From: Faecalimicrobium dakarense
GTDB taxonomy: Bacteria; Bacillota; Clostridia; Peptostreptococcales; Peptostreptococcaceae
DNA length: 40,201 bases
Direction of reading: 5' to 3'
Assembly (NCBI RefSeq): GCF_000499525.1
Contig: NZ_HG529388.1
Coordinates: forward strand, 1-40,201
How positions within the stretch are numbered: position 1 is the stretch's first letter; every line of letters begins with the position of its first letter. Under the pieces are notes generated by a model. The model ran no database searches. It saw nothing but the letters and a program-made list of their open reading frames with translations, and was not told where the DNA came from. The translations under genes were made by a program, and so were the position numbers. Below, one piece after another: positions 33,109-40,201 of the stretch.

Positions 33109-34182
33109 GTGGAAAAGTCAAAAGTATATTTTTGTGATTTATATTCAAATTCAGAAAATAGGAATATGCCAAACAATGTAAGGAAATTATTTGATAAAGC
33201 TGGGTTTAATGAATTGATAGAAGAAAATGATCAAGTAGCCATAAAACTTCATTTTGGTGAAAAAGGAAATACTACGTATTTAAGCCCAGTAGCGGTAAGG
33301 CAAGTAGTTGATAAAGTTAAAGATATAGGAGGTAAGCCATTTTTAACAGATACAAATACTCTATATACTGGAAGTAGGACAAACTCAGTAGATCATTTAA
33401 CTACTGCAATAGAAAATGGATTTGCGTACTCAGTTGTAAATGCACCTATAATAATAGCTGATGGGCTTTTTAGTAGAAATAGTATAGATGTAGAAATAAA
33501 CAAAAAGCATTTTGACACTATTAAAATAGCAGGAGAGATATACAATTCTTCTTCTATGATAGTAATGAGTCACTTTAAAGGTCATGAAATGGGTGGATTT
33601 GGTGGAACTTTAAAGAACTTAGCTATGGGGTGTGCAACTGCGCCAGGTAAACAAATGCAACACTCTGATGTCAAGCCAGTAGTTGATAAAGAGACATGTA
33701 TAGGATGTACAAAATGTGCTAAGTCTTGTCCTACCAAAGCTATATCTATGGAAGGAAGAAAAGCAGACATAGATCATGATGTATGTTATGGTTGTGGAGA
33801 ATGCCCGACAGTATGTCCAGTGAAAGCTATAAGTGTAAATTGGGAAACTGACAAAGATATATTTATAGAAAAGATGGCAGAGTATGCTTATGGATCAGTA
33901 TTAGAAAAGAAAGATAAAGTGGGGTATATAACATTTGTAATGAATGTAACTCCATTATGTGATTGTGTACCTTGGTCAGGAAGACCTATAGCTCATGATA
34001 TAGGAATACTTGCATCTAAAGACCCTATTGCGCTAGATCAAGCTTGCTATGATTTAGTATGTAAGGAGATGGGGCATGATGTATTTAAACATGCTCATCC
34101 TGATGTAAATGCAACTAGAATAATAGACTATGGATATGAAATGGGAATGGGTAATAAGGAGTATGAGTTGATAAATATATAG
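33109..34182 (+). CDS. DUF362 ferredoxin-type protein
   Basis: 357 residues. The DUF362 domain (VAIKLHFGEKGNTTYLSP, VMSHFKGHEMGGFGGTLKN) has two 4Fe-4S motifs inserted around residues 195-240: CIGCTKCAKSCPTKAI and CYGCGECPTVCPVKAI. A late WSGRPIAHDIGILASKDPIALDQA completes the family pattern. Function is unknown; an electron-transfer role is implied by the clusters. The start is GTG at 33109 after GTGGGGTG. It ends at a terminator (34223-34250). Confidence 0.92.
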   Translation: MEKSKVYFCDLYSNSENRNMPNNVRKLFDKAGFNELIEENDQVAIKLHFGEKGNTTYLSPVAVRQVVDKVKDIGGKPFLTDTNTLYTGSRTNSVDHLTTAIENGFAYSVVNAPIIIADGLFSRNSIDVEINKKHFDTIKIAGEIYNSSSMIVMSHFKGHEMGGFGGTLKNLAMGCATAPGKQMQHSDVKPVVDKETCIGCTKCAKSCPTKAISMEGRKADIDHDVCYGCGECPTVCPVKAISVNWETDKDIFIEKMAEYAYGSVLEKKDKVGYITFVMNVTPLCDCVPWSGRPIAHDIGILASKDPIALDQACYDLVCKEMGHDVFKHAHPDVNATRIIDYGYEMGMGNKEYELINI

Positions 34183-34222
34183 TTAAGCAAGAAAAATCAG
34201 TAGTTCTATAAAAGTATATAGG

Positions 34223-34250
34223 GGGATAGCAATTAAGCTATTCCTAATTT
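34223..34250 (+). terminator. Terminator after the DUF362 gene
   Basis: GGGATAGC (34223-34230) pairs with GCTATTCC (34237-34244, one G-U), followed by a T-rich stretch. Confidence 0.65.
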
Positions 34251-34438
34251 TTATGCAAAAATTAAGAACAGGAGTTAATTAGATGAATACTGCAAAGTAA
34301 TAAGAATAACTGTATAATCAGATAAATAGAAATTAAGAGAAAAAATATATTTTAATATAACCGACAAAAGTGGAACGTGAAAAATAGGATAATGGTAGAT
34401 AACAATTGATAAAATTAAATATGAAAGGTGGGAGTTAC

Positions 34439-35314
34439 ATGAACACACTAAAATGTATGAATGATGCATTAGATTATATTGAAAAAAATATAGAACACGA
34501 AATAAATTATAAAGAAATAGCTAAAATAGCATGTTGTTCAGAGTACCATTTTAAGAGAATGTTTTCTTTTATAGCAGGTATAAGCATATCAGAATATATA
34601 AGGCGTAGAAGACTGACTTTAGCGGCTTTTGATTTAAGAAATAGTGATATTAGAATTATTGATATTGCTATAAAGTATGGTTATAATTCAGCTGATTCTT
34701 TTGCTAGAGCATTTAATACCATCCATGGTATTATGCCTTCTGAAGCAAGAAATTCAAAAAAAATGCTAAAAGCATATCCTAGAATGACCTTTCAAATATC
34801 TATAAGTGGAGGTTGCGAAATGAATTATCGTATTGTAGAAAAAGAAGCATTTAAAATTGTAGGTTTGAAGAAAAGAGTTCCTATTATTTTCGAAGGTGTA
34901 AATCCTGAAATTTCTGAGATGTGGCAGTCTTTAACTCCAGAAAAAATAATGAAACTGAAGTCACTTTCAAATATAGAGCCTATGGGTATATTAAGTGCAT
35001 CTGTAAATTTCTCTGAAACGCGAATGGAGGGACATGGTGAATTAGACCATTATATTGGAGTAGCTACAACTAATAAATCTGAGGAACAATTTGAAGTACT
35101 TGAAGTAAAGTCTGGTACATGGGCTGTTTTTGAAGCTATAGGTACATTTCCAGATGCTCTTCAAAATGTATGGGGAAGAATATATTCAGAATGGTTTCCA
35201 TCATCTAACTATGAAGTAGAACAAGGTCCTGAGATTTTATGGAATGAGAACAAAGATACTACATCACCAAAATTTAAAAGTGAAATTTGGATTCCTGTAA
35301 CTAAGAATAAGTAA
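34439..35314 (+). CDS. AraC-family regulator with GyrI-like effector domain
   Basis: About 291 residues from the ATG at 34439, with GGTGGGAG just upstream. N-terminal AraC double HTH ([20 protein letters not shown], then [21 protein letters not shown]), residues 1-110; C-terminal GyrI/Rob-like ligand domain ([47 protein letters not shown]). Such fusions respond to small toxic or antibiotic molecules and often control efflux genes, but none is next to it. Monocistronic. Confidence 0.92.
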   Translation: MNTLKCMNDALDYIEKNIEHEINYKEIAKIACCSEYHFKRMFSFIAGISISEYIRRRRLTLAAFDLRNSDIRIIDIAIKYGYNSADSFARAFNTIHGIMPSEARNSKKMLKAYPRMTFQISISGGCEMNYRIVEKEAFKIVGLKKRVPIIFEGVNPEISEMWQSLTPEKIMKLKSLSNIEPMGILSASVNFSETRMEGHGELDHYIGVATTNKSEEQFEVLEVKSGTWAVFEAIGTFPDALQNVWGRIYSEWFPSSNYEVEQGPEILWNENKDTTSPKFKSEIWIPVTKNK

Positions 35315-35659
35315 ATTATAGTTTGAAATAGTGGGTACTATTTCTGTGAATTGTATTCAATATTGGAATAAGCAAAAAATGCATTGATAAAACTATCAAT
35401 GCATTTTTGTTTTACTAATATAAAAATACTGTGTTATAAAAATAAGTTTATATCTAGAGCATAAATTATCTAAATGAGGTATTTTACATAAATTTATTAG
35501 TAAAATGCAAAATAAAAACATTAAAAATAATATAATAAATTCTTTTTACCCTTTAAATTTATCTAATTAAGAGATATTATAAAAAAGAATATATATTAAT
35601 ATTCTAGTATATCAATACTAATTTTGTAGCATATATTAAAATAATATATTGGAGGAAAA
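35315..35659 (+). other. Intergenic region before the hexuronate regulator
   Basis: About 345 bp without a gene. It contains a strong bidirectional terminator (35375-35408) and a CTAGTATATCAA element (from 35604) resembling the operator before uxuB. The rest is A/T-rich without recognisable structure. Confidence 0.6.
35375..35412. terminator. Terminator after the AraC-GyrI gene
   Basis: AAAAATGCATTGATA (35375-35389) with 35394-35408, AAAC loop, then TTTTTGTTTT. Confidence 0.8.
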
Positions 35660-36346
35660 ATGATACTTTACGAGAGAAAACATAAAGAAACAGCAAAAGA
35701 ATACGCTTATAGAGTTTTAAAAGATAACATTATGTCTTTAGATCTAAAGCCAGGTGAATTGTTAAGTGAGTCTAATTTATCTGAACAATTGAATATATCT
35801 AGAACACCAATAAGAGAAATATTAATGAGATTAAAAACTGAGCATCTTATTGAGGTTAAACCTCAAGCAGGTACTTATGTATCATTGATAGATAGAGACC
35901 TTATAAATGAAGCTATATTTATGAGATCTATACTAGAAAAAGAAGTGTTAAAAGAAGCTTGTAGTGGATTTTCGGAAGAATTATTTATGGAATTAGAAAA
36001 AAATTTATTTGCCCAAAAACTAATTTTTGATAAAAAGGGAAAAGAAATTGAGTTTCATAACTTAGATAAAAGTTTTCACAAGTTAATATTCTTAGGATGT
36101 AATAAAGCGAATATATGGGATACTATTATGAATATAAGTACTCACTACAATAGAATGAGACTTTTATCTGAAATGAAAAGTAATAAAATGCAAATAATAA
36201 AACATCATGAAGAAATGATAGAAATAATTAAAAATAATGAATTTGATAAGATAGATACATATGTAAATAAACATATAGTAGATCCTGCAAATGAATGGGA
36301 AATATTAATAAATGAAAATGAAGAAATAAAGGCATTTTTCAAATAA
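35660..36346 (+). CDS. GntR/FCD-family regulator of hexuronate use
   Basis: 228 residues. N-terminal GntR winged helix (LLSESNLSEQLNISRTPIREIL) and C-terminal FCD domain with the metal-binding acids and histidines in FHNLDKSFHKLIF, STHYNRMRLL and HHEEMIEIIK. UxuR and ExuR-type regulators of glucuronate/galacturonate use have this form. GGAGG lies before the ATG. It is followed by a terminator and then by the uxu operon, which carries a CTAGTATACAAG palindrome at its promoter, so it very likely represses that operon until the sugar acid is present. Confidence 0.88.
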   Translation: MILYERKHKETAKEYAYRVLKDNIMSLDLKPGELLSESNLSEQLNISRTPIREILMRLKTEHLIEVKPQAGTYVSLIDRDLINEAIFMRSILEKEVLKEACSGFSEELFMELEKNLFAQKLIFDKKGKEIEFHNLDKSFHKLIFLGCNKANIWDTIMNISTHYNRMRLLSEMKSNKMQIIKHHEEMIEIIKNNEFDKIDTYVNKHIVDPANEWEILINENEEIKAFFK

Positions 36347-36361
36347 AAGTATATAAAATAT

Positions 36362-36390
36362 ACATCTGTAATTTACAGATGTTTTTTATT
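36362..36390 (+). terminator. Terminator after the GntR gene
   Basis: ACATCTGTA (36362-36370) with TACAGATGT (36374-36382) and a T6 tail. Confidence 0.75.
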
Positions 36391-36422
36391 TGTAATTTAT
36401 TGTAGAAATTCAGGAAAAGGTA

Positions 36423-36456
36423 TTGCATTGGAAAAAATGATATGCTAGTATACAAG
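36423..36456 (+). promoter_or_regulatory. uxu promoter with GntR-type operator
   Basis: TTGCAT (36423-36428), 17 bp, TAGTAT (36446-36451). The near-palindrome CTAGTATACAAG (36445-36456) covers the -10. A related CTAGTATATCAA lies upstream of the GntR gene at 35604, suggesting autoregulation. Confidence 0.5.
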
Positions 36457-36481
36457 TATAATAAAAATGGAGGTACAACAA

Positions 36482-37333
36482 ATGAAATTACCATTTAATA
36501 TTGATTTAAATAATAAAGTAGCTGTAGTAACAGGTGGAACAGGAATACTTTGTGGGGCTATGGTTGAAGCTTTAGCTAAATGTGGAGCTAAAGTAGCTAT
36601 ACTTGCATTAGGAAAAGACGCTTGTGAAGCTAAAGCCCAAGAAATAATAGATAATGGTGGATGTGCCATAGGAATAGAAGCTAACGTTTTAGATAAAGAA
36701 AGTTTAAAAAGAGCACATGAGATAATATTAAAAGAATTTGGACCATGTGATATATTAATAAATGGAGCAGGTGGAAACCATCCAAAAGGAACAACGACTA
36801 AGGAATACTTATTAGAAGAAGATTTAGATAATGAAGAATTAACATCATTCTTTGATCTAGATCCAAAAGGAGTAGAATTCGTATTTAACTTAAATTTCTT
36901 AGGAACATTACTTCCATCACAAGAATTTAGTAGAGATATGATAAACAGAGAAGGGTGTACAATAATAAATATATCTTCAATGAATGCATACACTCCGCTT
37001 ACTAAAATACCAGCATACTCAGGAGCAAAAGCTGCAGTAAGTAACTTTACTCAATGGTTAGCTGTACATATGTCAAAAGTAGGCGTAAGAGTAAATGCTA
37101 TAGCACCTGGATTCTTTGTAACAGCTCAAAATGAAAAATTATTATTTAATGAAGATGGATCTCCAACAGAAAGAAGTCAAAAGATATTAAATAGTACGCC
37201 AATGGGAAGATATGGAGAGGCTGAAGAATTAATAGGAACATTATTATACTTAGTAAGTAGTGAAGCATCAGGGTTTGTAAATGGTGTAGTAATACCAGTA
37301 GATGGAGCATTTAGTGCTTACTCAGGTGTATAG
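36482..37333 (+). CDS. uxuB: SDR-type mannonate oxidoreductase (fructuronate reductase)
   Basis: 283-residue short-chain dehydrogenase, not the long-chain UxuB of E. coli, but the SDR form seen in Firmicutes uxu operons. The NAD motif is TGGTGILCGAMVEAL, then NGAGGNHPKG, the catalytic Ser in NISSMNAYTPL and Tyr-Lys in YSGAKAAVSNF near residues 175-180. It would reduce fructuronate to mannonate, the step before UxuA. GGAGG (36469-36473) precedes the ATG. It is the first gene of the four-gene run uxuB-eda-kdgK-uxuA. Specificity is inferred from its neighbours. Confidence 0.87.
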   Translation: MKLPFNIDLNNKVAVVTGGTGILCGAMVEALAKCGAKVAILALGKDACEAKAQEIIDNGGCAIGIEANVLDKESLKRAHEIILKEFGPCDILINGAGGNHPKGTTTKEYLLEEDLDNEELTSFFDLDPKGVEFVFNLNFLGTLLPSQEFSRDMINREGCTIINISSMNAYTPLTKIPAYSGAKAAVSNFTQWLAVHMSKVGVRVNAIAPGFFVTAQNEKLLFNEDGSPTERSQKILNSTPMGRYGEAEELIGTLLYLVSSEASGFVNGVVIPVDGAFSAYSGV

Positions 37334-37342
37334 GAGGCAGTT

Positions 37343-37954
37343 ATGTTAAATACTATAAAGAATGAAGGTATAGTTGCTGTAATAAGAGCAAAAGATCATG
37401 AAGAAGCTAAAGGATATATAAATGCTTGTGTAAATGGTGGAATAAAAGCAGTAGAGCTAACATACTCAATACCAAATGTTGTTGATTTAATAAATGAATT
37501 AAGAAATGATGAAAATCTAATACTAGGTGTTGGAAGTGTTTTAAATAGAGAAATGGCTAAGGATGCAATCTTAGCCGGAGCAAAATATGTTGTAAGTCCA
37601 GGATATAATGAAGAAGTCAATGAAGTTTGTAAGGAACTAAACACCCTTTACTTACCAGGATGCATGACAGTTACTGAGATAATGAATGCCTTAGAAAAAG
37701 GAAACAAGATGGTCAAATTATTCCCAGGAGATACATTTGGACATAAATATGTAAAAGCTGTAAAAGCCCCAATACCTCATGTTGAGATAATGCCTACAGG
37801 TGGAGTTAGTATAGATAATGTAGACAAGTGGTTTGAAATGGGAGTTTCTTGTGTAGGAGTAGGTAGTTCATTATTTAATGCAGGAAGCTTAGAAGATATA
37901 GAAAAACTAGCTAAAGAATTTGTGGAGAAAATAAAAGATGTTAGAAGCAAATAA
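37343..37954 (+). CDS. eda: KHG/KDPG aldolase
   Basis: 203 residues, the normal size. GIVAVIRAK at the start, catalytic Glu in VELTYSIP near residue 35, GVGSVL, YVVSPGYNEEV, and the Schiff-base Lys in MVKLFPGDTFG near residue 130. It splits 2-keto-3-deoxy-6-phosphogluconate into pyruvate and glyceraldehyde-3-phosphate. AGGAGG lies before the ATG. It overlaps kdgK by 17 bp at its end. Confidence 0.95.
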   Translation: MLNTIKNEGIVAVIRAKDHEEAKGYINACVNGGIKAVELTYSIPNVVDLINELRNDENLILGVGSVLNREMAKDAILAGAKYVVSPGYNEEVNEVCKELNTLYLPGCMTVTEIMNALEKGNKMVKLFPGDTFGHKYVKAVKAPIPHVEIMPTGGVSIDNVDKWFEMGVSCVGVGSSLFNAGSLEDIEKLAKEFVEKIKDVRSK

Positions 37955-38957
37955 TAAAAAGGTTTTAGGATTTGGAGAAATAATGCTAAGGCTTACACCT
38001 CCTAATAATCAAAAGATTATACAAGTTAATTCATTTGATGCGACTTATGGTGGTGGAGAAGCAAACGTAGTTGCAAGTTTAGCAAGTTTCGGACATGAAA
38101 CTAAGTTTGTAACTAAATTACCTAATAACTCTTTAGGTGATAAAGTTATAAGAGATTTAAGAAGTTATAATGTAGATACGAGTGACATATTACAAGGTTA
38201 TGGAAGACTTGGTATTTATTTTTTAGAAATTGGACATGGACTTAGGAGTACTGAGGTTATATATGATAGAAAATATTCAGCTATATCTATGGCAAATAAA
38301 GATGAATTTGATATAGAGAAAATACTAAAAGATGTTAAAATGGTTCATTTATCAGGTATAACACCAGCGTTAAGTAAAGACTTATATGATTTAACTATAA
38401 AGATAGCAAAATATTGTAGCAATATTGGTATACTAGTGTCCTTGGATTCTAATTATAGAGCGAAACTTTGGAGTTTAGAAGATGCTAAAGGTTTTTTAGA
38501 AGAAATACTTCCTTTTGTGGATATAGCTTTTTTAGGAAGTTTAGACATGACAAACATATTAAAATATGAACCTTGTGACTTAGAATTTGAAGAAAGCCTT
38601 AAAAATTTATATGAAAAATTATTTGAAAAATATCCAAATATAAAATATGCAGCTTGTACAAAGAGAAGTGTTCATTCAATAAATAATAACTCATTAAAAG
38701 GTTACTTATTTGATAAAGAAAATTTACATATTTCAAATGAATACAACTTTGACATATTAGATAGAGTTGGTGGAGGCGATGCGTTTACAGCAGGTATACT
38801 TCACGGAATTTTAGATAACTTAGATAAAAAAGAAATCGTAGAATTTGGAGTTTGTGCAAGTGCATTAAAACACTCTATAAAAGGCGATATAAATATAGTA
38901 GATAAAGATAGTGTAACTAGTTTAATAGAAAAAGGATTACAAAATATAAAAAGATAA
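37938..38957 (+). CDS. kdgK: 2-keto-3-deoxygluconate kinase (PfkB family)
   Basis: 339 residues. PfkB signatures are FDATYGGGEANVVASLASFG at the start and DRVGGGDAFTAGILHG near residue 275, whose Asp is the catalytic base. It phosphorylates KDG made by UxuA and supplies KDPG to the aldolase encoded just upstream. Translation is coupled to eda by the overlap. Intact despite many A runs. Confidence 0.93.
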   Translation: MLEANNKKVLGFGEIMLRLTPPNNQKIIQVNSFDATYGGGEANVVASLASFGHETKFVTKLPNNSLGDKVIRDLRSYNVDTSDILQGYGRLGIYFLEIGHGLRSTEVIYDRKYSAISMANKDEFDIEKILKDVKMVHLSGITPALSKDLYDLTIKIAKYCSNIGILVSLDSNYRAKLWSLEDAKGFLEEILPFVDIAFLGSLDMTNILKYEPCDLEFEESLKNLYEKLFEKYPNIKYAACTKRSVHSINNNSLKGYLFDKENLHISNEYNFDILDRVGGGDAFTAGILHGILDNLDKKEIVEFGVCASALKHSIKGDINIVDKDSVTSLIEKGLQNIKR

Positions 38958-38974
38958 TTCGGGGGAACTAAAAT

Positions 38975-40021
38975 ATGGAAATGACATTTAGATGGTATGG
39001 ACAAGATGATCCTGTAAAGATAGAGTATATTAGACAAATACCTGGTATGAAGGGTATAGTAACTGCAATATATGATATACCAGTAGGTGAAGCTTGGCCA
39101 TTAGAAAAAATATTAGAGTTAAAGAAGAATGTAGAAGATAATGGATTAAAGCTTTCAGTTATAGAAAGTGTACCAGTTCATGAAGATATAAAATTAGGTT
39201 TACCAACTAGAGAAAGGTACATAGAAAACTACAAGGAAACATTAAGAAACTTAGGAAAAGCGGGTATAGAAACAGTATGTTACAACTTTATGCCAGTATT
39301 TGACTGGACTCGTTCAGATCTAAATTATGAGCTTGAAGATGGTTCAACTTGCTTAATATATGATGAAGAAACAGTTAAGAAAATGGATCCAGCACTTGGT
39401 GAATTAGAACTTCCTGGATGGGATACATCTTATGGAGAAGGTGGACTAGGTGCATTACTTGATAAATACAAGAATGTAGATGAAGAAAAATTATGGGAAA
39501 ACTTAGAGTACTTTATAAAAGAAATAATGCCTGTAGCTGAAGAAAGTAACGTAAAAATGGCTATACATCCGGATGATCCACCATGGGGAATATTTGGACT
39601 TCCAAGAATAATAACTAACTTTGAAAACTTAGAAAGATTTATAAATATTTATGATAGTGAATATAATGGTATAACTTTATGTACAGGATCATTAGGATGT
39701 ACTAAAACTAATGATGTAGTAGAAATGGTTAATTATTTTGGAAAAGAAAAGAATAGAATAAACTTTGCTCATTTAAGAAATGTTTTAATAACAGGAGATA
39801 GTAGTTTCAATGAGGTGGCTCACTTATCTGAAGCAGGTTCCCTAGATTTCTATGAAATAGTAAAAGCATACTGTGATTATGAATTTACAGGGCCATATAG
39901 ACCAGACCATGGAAGAATGATATGGGGAGAAACTGGAAGACCAGGATATGGACTATATGATAGAGCATTAGGGGCTGTTTATATAAATGGATTAATAGAA
40001 GCAATAAATAAAAACAAATAA
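38975..40021 (+). CDS. uxuA: Mannonate dehydratase
   Basis: 348 residues, TIM-barrel enzyme that converts D-mannonate to 2-keto-3-deoxygluconate. Family signatures are [53 protein letters not shown], the metal-binding Cys-containing [15 protein letters not shown] and [12 protein letters not shown]. Manganese or iron ligands His and Asp/Cys are all present. TCGGGGGAA lies before the ATG. It completes the pathway from mannonate to KDPG within this operon. Confidence 0.96.
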   Translation: MEMTFRWYGQDDPVKIEYIRQIPGMKGIVTAIYDIPVGEAWPLEKILELKKNVEDNGLKLSVIESVPVHEDIKLGLPTRERYIENYKETLRNLGKAGIETVCYNFMPVFDWTRSDLNYELEDGSTCLIYDEETVKKMDPALGELELPGWDTSYGEGGLGALLDKYKNVDEEKLWENLEYFIKEIMPVAEESNVKMAIHPDDPPWGIFGLPRIITNFENLERFINIYDSEYNGITLCTGSLGCTKTNDVVEMVNYFGKEKNRINFAHLRNVLITGDSSFNEVAHLSEAGSLDFYEIVKAYCDYEFTGPYRPDHGRMIWGETGRPGYGLYDRALGAVYINGLIEAINKNK

Positions 40022-40033
40022 TAAAAATAAAAA

Positions 40034-40068
40034 TAGTGTTTTGGAATAAATTTTATTTCAAAACACTA
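40034..40068. terminator. Hairpin after uxuA
   Basis: TAGTGTTTTGGAATAAA (40034-40050) with 40052-40068 (one G-U). No good T run follows, so it may be a partial terminator within the operon. Confidence 0.5.
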
Positions 40069-40186
40069 CTTTATAAAAAATGTATAAAAATGTAAAATAA
40101 TGAAATATATTGGAGAATATTAAGAATCATGTTAATATTTAATATATTGAGAAAACGATATTAAAACATTGATTTAGGAGAAAATT

Positions 40187-40201
40187 ATGAAAAAGTTTAT
40201 G
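40187..40201 (+). CDS. uxaC: Start of next gene, possibly glucuronate isomerase (partial)
   Basis: After TTTAGGAG an ATG opens MKKFM and runs off the window. UxaC proteins of related bacteria typically start with MKKFM, and UxaC (glucuronate to fructuronate) is the one enzyme missing from this pathway. The assignment rests on five residues and context. Confidence 0.4.

Noticed and set aside
36445-36993. A 182-codon minus-strand ORF opposite uxuB
   Set aside because: The plus-strand SDR has all family motifs and a ribosome site. The antisense frame has no recognisable features.

Overview
The window is AT-rich DNA from a low-GC, spore-forming anaerobic Firmicute, most likely a member of the Peptostreptococcaceae (Clostridioides / Romboutsia / Paraclostridium type). 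The pointers are CotF-like spore coat proteins, A/T-rich codon use, a clostridial secG-rnr-smpB-ssrA core block and a short Lys-rich membrane toxin resembling the type I toxins known from Clostridioides difficile. The genus is inferred; no database search was possible.

Layout. (1) 1-11.5 kb is a sugar-use locus. A YesM/YesN-type two-component system (regulator frameshifted) is divergent from an ABC sugar importer (lipoprotein plus two permeases, no ATPase), followed by a GH36-like alpha-glycosidase, an AllA-like cupin and a secreted six-hairpin glycosidase (frameshifted). (2) 11.6-16.75 kb is the core block secG ... rnr-smpB-ssrA, with a DUF898-like membrane protein and two short CotF-like coat genes between secG and rnr. 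(3) 16.74-20.30 kb is an island bounded by an exact 27-bp direct repeat that starts in the 3' end of ssrA. It holds a broken nuclease-NACHT defence-type NTPase, a WYL/YafY regulator, a DJ-1/PfpI protein and a type I toxin-antitoxin module, but no integrase. (4) 20.7-27.8 kb holds a secreted M28 aminopeptidase, a seven-helix protein resembling membrane terpene cyclases, and a glycerol-3-phosphate block (glpT convergent with a GlpA-like / FAD oxidoreductase / DUF1667 operon). Both glp transcripts start with a leader that contains an intrinsic terminator. (5) 28.1-30.0 kb looks like the remnant of a small replicon or phage satellite: an XRE-type repressor, a VapE-type SF3 helicase with a frameshift, then nine GTAC tetramers in 243 bp, five of them on an 11-bp phase. 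(6) 30.0-35.3 kb is mixed: a peptide deformylase, a stress-type SDR, a coat protein, debris of a MerR regulator / flavodoxin / acetyltransferase, a DUF362 ferredoxin-type protein and an AraC-GyrI regulator. (7) 35.6-40.2 kb is a hexuronate operon: GntR regulator, uxuB-like SDR, eda, kdgK, uxuA and the first codons of a gene that looks like uxaC. Together they convert glucuronate through fructuronate, mannonate, KDG and KDPG to pyruvate and glyceraldehyde-3-phosphate.

A recurring oddity is that six otherwise good genes are broken by what look like single-base indels, most of them in A runs. This is either real decay of accessory genes or sequencing/assembly error, and it should be settled before any of them is called a pseudogene.
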